Shown here: positions 23,195-25,261 of the stretch, in pieces
How positions within the stretch are numbered: the first letter of the stretch is position 1
Layout of the letters: each line of letters opens with the position of its first letter
Source of the DNA: Zoogloea sp044344315
Lineage (GTDB): Bacteria > Pseudomonadota > Gammaproteobacteria > Burkholderiales > Rhodocyclaceae
NCBI RefSeq assembly: GCF_044344315.1
Contig: NZ_JBIJDC010000064.1
Location: 1-25,261 of the forward strand
Length of the DNA stretch: 25,261 nucleotides
Reading direction: 5' to 3'
Translations under genes and position numbers: made by a program
Notes under the pieces: generated by a model
The model's input: the letters and a program-made list of their open reading frames with translations, nothing else
Database searches by the model: none
Told to the model about the DNA's origin: nothing

Positions 23195-23214
23195 GCACCA
23201 GCCCGCATCCCCGC

Positions 23215-23256
23215 CAAGAGGCCCGCCGTCTGCCCCGAGCAGCGGCGGGCCTCTTG
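23215..23256. terminator. Strong hairpin at the end of the oxygenase operon
   Basis: A perfect 14-bp inverted repeat (CAAGAGGCCCGCCG at 23215-23228 with CGGCGGGCCTCTTG at 23243-23256) has a 14-base loop whose CTG/CAG ends can extend pairing. It lies 20 bp after the DUF1329 stop. There is no T-run, but its stability makes it the likely end of the catabolic transcript. Confidence 0.75.
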
Positions 23257-23355
23257 CGCTGCAACAAATATAGGTAGTCGACCCCCATCCGGGTGCCGTC
23301 TTCTGGCGCCTAGCCTTGCGTTTCCGTCGATCAACCCTAACCCCCGGGAGTTGCC

Positions 23356-24426
23356 ATGTCGAACGAGAAAGCTTCTGTTGCACCGCCGCTAAAACCCTTC
23401 AATGCCGACCTCGGCCAGAGCTCCGTGTCCGGGCTTTCGTCCGGGGCCTTCATGACGGTGCAATTGCACCTGGCCCATTCGTCCACCTTTGTCGGGGCCG
23501 GCATCATCGCCGGCGGGCCGTTTCGCTGTGCCGAGTCGTATCGGGCTGCTGCGGCGATTGCCGAGGACGCACTGACCCTCAATGCCCTCTACGTGTGCAT
23601 GAATCCGCTGATCCCCCAGGCCGCGCCCAATCCGGCCAGGCTCGTTGAGGTGGCGCGGGACACGGCAGCCCAGGGCCTGATCGACGCCGTGGAGAACCTG
23701 GCCAGCCAGCGGGTCTATATCTTCAGCGGCACGAAGGACAGCGTGGTGGATTCCAGCGTGGTGGACACGACCCGGCGCTTCTACGAGATGCTGGGCGTCT
23801 CGCCGGGGGCGATCCACTACGACAACTCCGTGCCGGCGGGGCATTCGATCATCACCGACAACCCCGAGGACAACCCCCTCGACGTCAATCGCCCGCCTTA
23901 CATCAACCAGGGCGGCTTCATGCAGTCGCGGGTGATCCTGGAGCACATCTACGGCCCCCTCAAGCCGCCCGCCGAGCGCCTGAGCGGGCGCATCGTGCGC
24001 TTCGACCAGACCGAGTTCTTCGACCAGGACCCGCGGGCCAGCATGAGCGAGTTTGCCTATGCCTATGTGCCCAAGGCGGTGGAGGAGGGGGCGCCCTGCC
24101 GGGTGCATGTGGCGCTGCATGGCTGCAAGCAGGGCTACAACTACGTCAACTTCGTGAATGGCCAGCCCGACCTGGAAAACTGCCCGCCCTATGGCAATCG
24201 CTATTTCACGACCACCGGCTATAACGAGATGGCCGATGCCAACGACCTGATCATCCTCTACCCCCAGGCCGAAGGCTCCGACAACGCCATCAGCCAGAAC
24301 CCGGAAGGGTGCTGGGACTGGTGGGGCTATACGGCGGAAGATCCGCAGAACCCGGATTACTACTCGAAGCAGGCCATCCAGATCCAGGCCATCCACCGCA
24401 TGCTGCAGCGCCTTGGCGGCCAATGA
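23356..24426 (+). CDS. Poly(3-hydroxybutyrate) depolymerase, probably intracellular
   Basis: This 356-residue alpha/beta hydrolase cuts PHB or short PHB chains. The lipase box is G26-L-S28-S-G30, with S28 as nucleophile. A TKDSVVD loop offers the Asp and VPAGHS the His. The second half has HGCKQGYNYVNF and GCWDWWGY, typical of this family, where the W/Y patch contacts polymer. The N-terminus is hydrophilic and an in-frame TAA lies a few codons upstream, so there is no signal peptide, pointing to action on intracellular granules. GGGAG stands 5 bases before the ATG. It follows the hairpin that ends the oxygenase operon, so it probably has its own promoter, which I could not pick out in 23257-23340. 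A phasin gene follows after 29 bp. Confidence 0.9.
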   Translation: MSNEKASVAPPLKPFNADLGQSSVSGLSSGAFMTVQLHLAHSSTFVGAGIIAGGPFRCAESYRAAAAIAEDALTLNALYVCMNPLIPQAAPNPARLVEVARDTAAQGLIDAVENLASQRVYIFSGTKDSVVDSSVVDTTRRFYEMLGVSPGAIHYDNSVPAGHSIITDNPEDNPLDVNRPPYINQGGFMQSRVILEHIYGPLKPPAERLSGRIVRFDQTEFFDQDPRASMSEFAYAYVPKAVEEGAPCRVHVALHGCKQGYNYVNFVNGQPDLENCPPYGNRYFTTTGYNEMADANDLIILYPQAEGSDNAISQNPEGCWDWWGYTAEDPQNPDYYSKQAIQIQAIHRMLQRLGGQ

Positions 24427-24455
24427 ACCCGCGACATCGCGAGAAAGTTCCAGCC

Positions 24456-24971
24456 ATGAACACCGCACTCTCGACCCTCGCGGAAGACGCCCTCCGCCAG
24501 ATGCAACAGCTTCACCAGGCCCATGTCCAACTGCTCACCAGCCTGGCGCCCACCCCGGGCAATCTGCCGGCGCTGCCGTCCACACCGCAGCTGGGCCACC
24601 TGAGCCAGTGGCAGACGCTCATCACCCAGTCCGTCACCCGCCAGATGCAAAGCTGCCAGGCCATGATGCGCCTCGCCGCGCAGCCCCGCCTCGACGCCAG
24701 CCTGTTCACCGAGAGCCTGGCCATCCAGGCCGCCGTGATGAAGCGTCTCGCCACCCAGCAGGCCGAATGGCTGGAGGGGCTGCAGGCCATTGCCACCGAA
24801 GCCGCCAGCGTCAAGAAGGTCAATACCCTGTCCAAACTGATGGACCAGGAGAGCGACCTCTACGCCCGCTTCAACGCCCTCCTGGCCAGCCAGGCCACCG
24901 CCACCATGGAGCTGATCGAAAGCGTGCAGATCAGCGTCGGCTACCTGGTGGCCCAGAAGGAAGAGGAGTAA
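24456..24971 (+). CDS. Phasin-like PHB granule protein
   Basis: The 171-residue protein has no signal peptide and is almost all amphipathic helix, rich in Gln, Ala, Leu and Thr: ALRQMQQLHQAHVQLLTS early and ATATMELIESVQISVGYLV late, ending in an acidic K-E-E-E. This is the make-up of phasins, small proteins that coat PHB granules. I chose ATG 24456 because upstream in-frame sequence overlaps the depolymerase gene in another frame. There is GAGAAAG about 8 bases before the start. Its place 29 bp behind a PHB depolymerase gene supports the call and suggests co-transcription. Confidence 0.75.
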   Translation: MNTALSTLAEDALRQMQQLHQAHVQLLTSLAPTPGNLPALPSTPQLGHLSQWQTLITQSVTRQMQSCQAMMRLAAQPRLDASLFTESLAIQAAVMKRLATQQAEWLEGLQAIATEAASVKKVNTLSKLMDQESDLYARFNALLASQATATMELIESVQISVGYLVAQKEEE

Positions 24972-25075
24972 GGCACCGGGAGGATGCCGCCTCCGGCGAC
25001 GACGTGCAGGGGCGATCGGTCGATGTGATCGCCCGGGGCGCCTCGTCCGGGCGATTTGTAGCAGCGCTTTGTAGG

Positions 25076-25091
25076 GGCGACTTCAGTCGTC
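25076..25091. repeat. REP-like stem GGCGACT-TC-AGTCGTC
   Basis: A 7-bp stem with one G-T pair and a 2-base loop is preceded by TTTGTAGGG. This is the form of REP-type elements seen many times in betaproteobacterial and pseudomonad genomes (TTTGTAGG-x-GCGACTTCAGTCGC). A second degenerate copy, GGGCGACTGAAG, starts at 25135 in the opposite orientation. The whole gap 24972-25217 holds no gene I can support. Confidence 0.55.
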
Positions 25092-25144
25092 CACCACCAC
25101 GTTGATCACCGGCAAGCCTTTTGTTGAAGTCCGCGGGCGACTGA

Positions 25145-25166
25145 AGAGGGTGTCGCGAAACCCTCT
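25145..25166. terminator. Hairpin AGAGGGT-N8-ACCCTCT
   Basis: A perfect 7-bp stem with an 8-base loop lies inside the second REP-like copy, between the phasin gene and the next gene start. No T-run follows. It may end the phasin transcript or be part of the repeat. Confidence 0.4.
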
Positions 25167-25217
25167 CCCCGCCGTTGAGCTAGGATTCTGGCCGGAGTCG
25201 ATGAAATCGGTGGGGCC

Positions 25218-25261
25218 ATGGAGCAGAAGAAGATCAAGCGTCGGGTGACCCGGATCAAGAC
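25218..25261 (+). CDS. 5' end of an unidentified gene (partial)
   Basis: An ATG opens a frame running off the window, with a strongly basic start (M-E-Q-K-K-I-K-R-R-V-T-R-I-K). GTGGGG lies a few bases upstream as a weak ribosome site. Fourteen residues are too few to assign a family. Confidence 0.35.
   Translation, partial: MEQKKIKRRVTRIK

Noticed and set aside
21938..23383. 481-codon minus-strand frame over the DUF1329 gene
   Set aside because: Antisense to a recognisable DUF1329 body; no motif, and it runs through the terminator hairpin.
23389..24468. 359-codon minus-strand frame over the PHB depolymerase gene
   Set aside because: Shadow of the depolymerase, whose lipase box and catalytic residues are on the plus strand.

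Overview
The window looks like chromosome from a GC-rich betaproteobacterium. A Rhodocyclales-type host (Azoarcus/Thauera/Zoogloea relatives) is my inference, from the aromatic-oxygenase operon under a XylR/DmpR-type sigma-54 activator, the DUF1302/DUF1329 pair, the PHB depolymerase-phasin pair and a REP-like intergenic repeat. No rRNA, tRNA or CRISPR array was seen.

Region 1 (1-535) is a scrap yard: the 3' end of a probable pRiA4b ORF-3-like gene and a 5'-truncated RES-domain fragment. Region 2 (536-13061, all minus strand) is a compact defence operon. In transcription order it holds a CARF-sigma54 (RtcR-like) activator, a sigma-54 promoter in a 33-bp gap, hsdR, a small C39-like cysteine peptidase, hsdM, hsdS, an AAA ATPase with DUF3696, a PLD-fold-like protein, and a GHKL (MORC-like) ATPase fused to a PD-(D/E)XK nuclease. 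Most junctions overlap by 1-4 bp, so the accessory genes appear wired into the restriction-modification (R-M) transcript. The likely logic is that the CARF domain senses a nucleotide or RNA signal and the activator then opens the sigma-54 promoter. This is the best candidate for an undescribed system.

Region 3 (13068-14375) carries mobile-island debris: a possible small gene, a tyrosine recombinase gene with an internal deletion, and a ParDE toxin-antitoxin module. Region 4 (14582-16027) is a GT41 (O-GlcNAc-transferase-like) gene without its TPR half, probably cut by the island edge.

Region 5 (16060-23256) is a catabolic unit. A XylR/DmpR-type regulator with a V4R domain is divergent from a reductase - Rieske oxygenase - DUF1302 - DUF1329 operon. 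The divergent spacer has a textbook layout: three repeated CAGCAA-type boxes, a perfect IHF consensus and a sigma-54 promoter. The DUF1329 gene is broken by one extra G in a G6 run. Region 6 (23356-24971) holds an intracellular-type PHB depolymerase and a phasin. A REP-like stretch and the first codons of another gene close the window.
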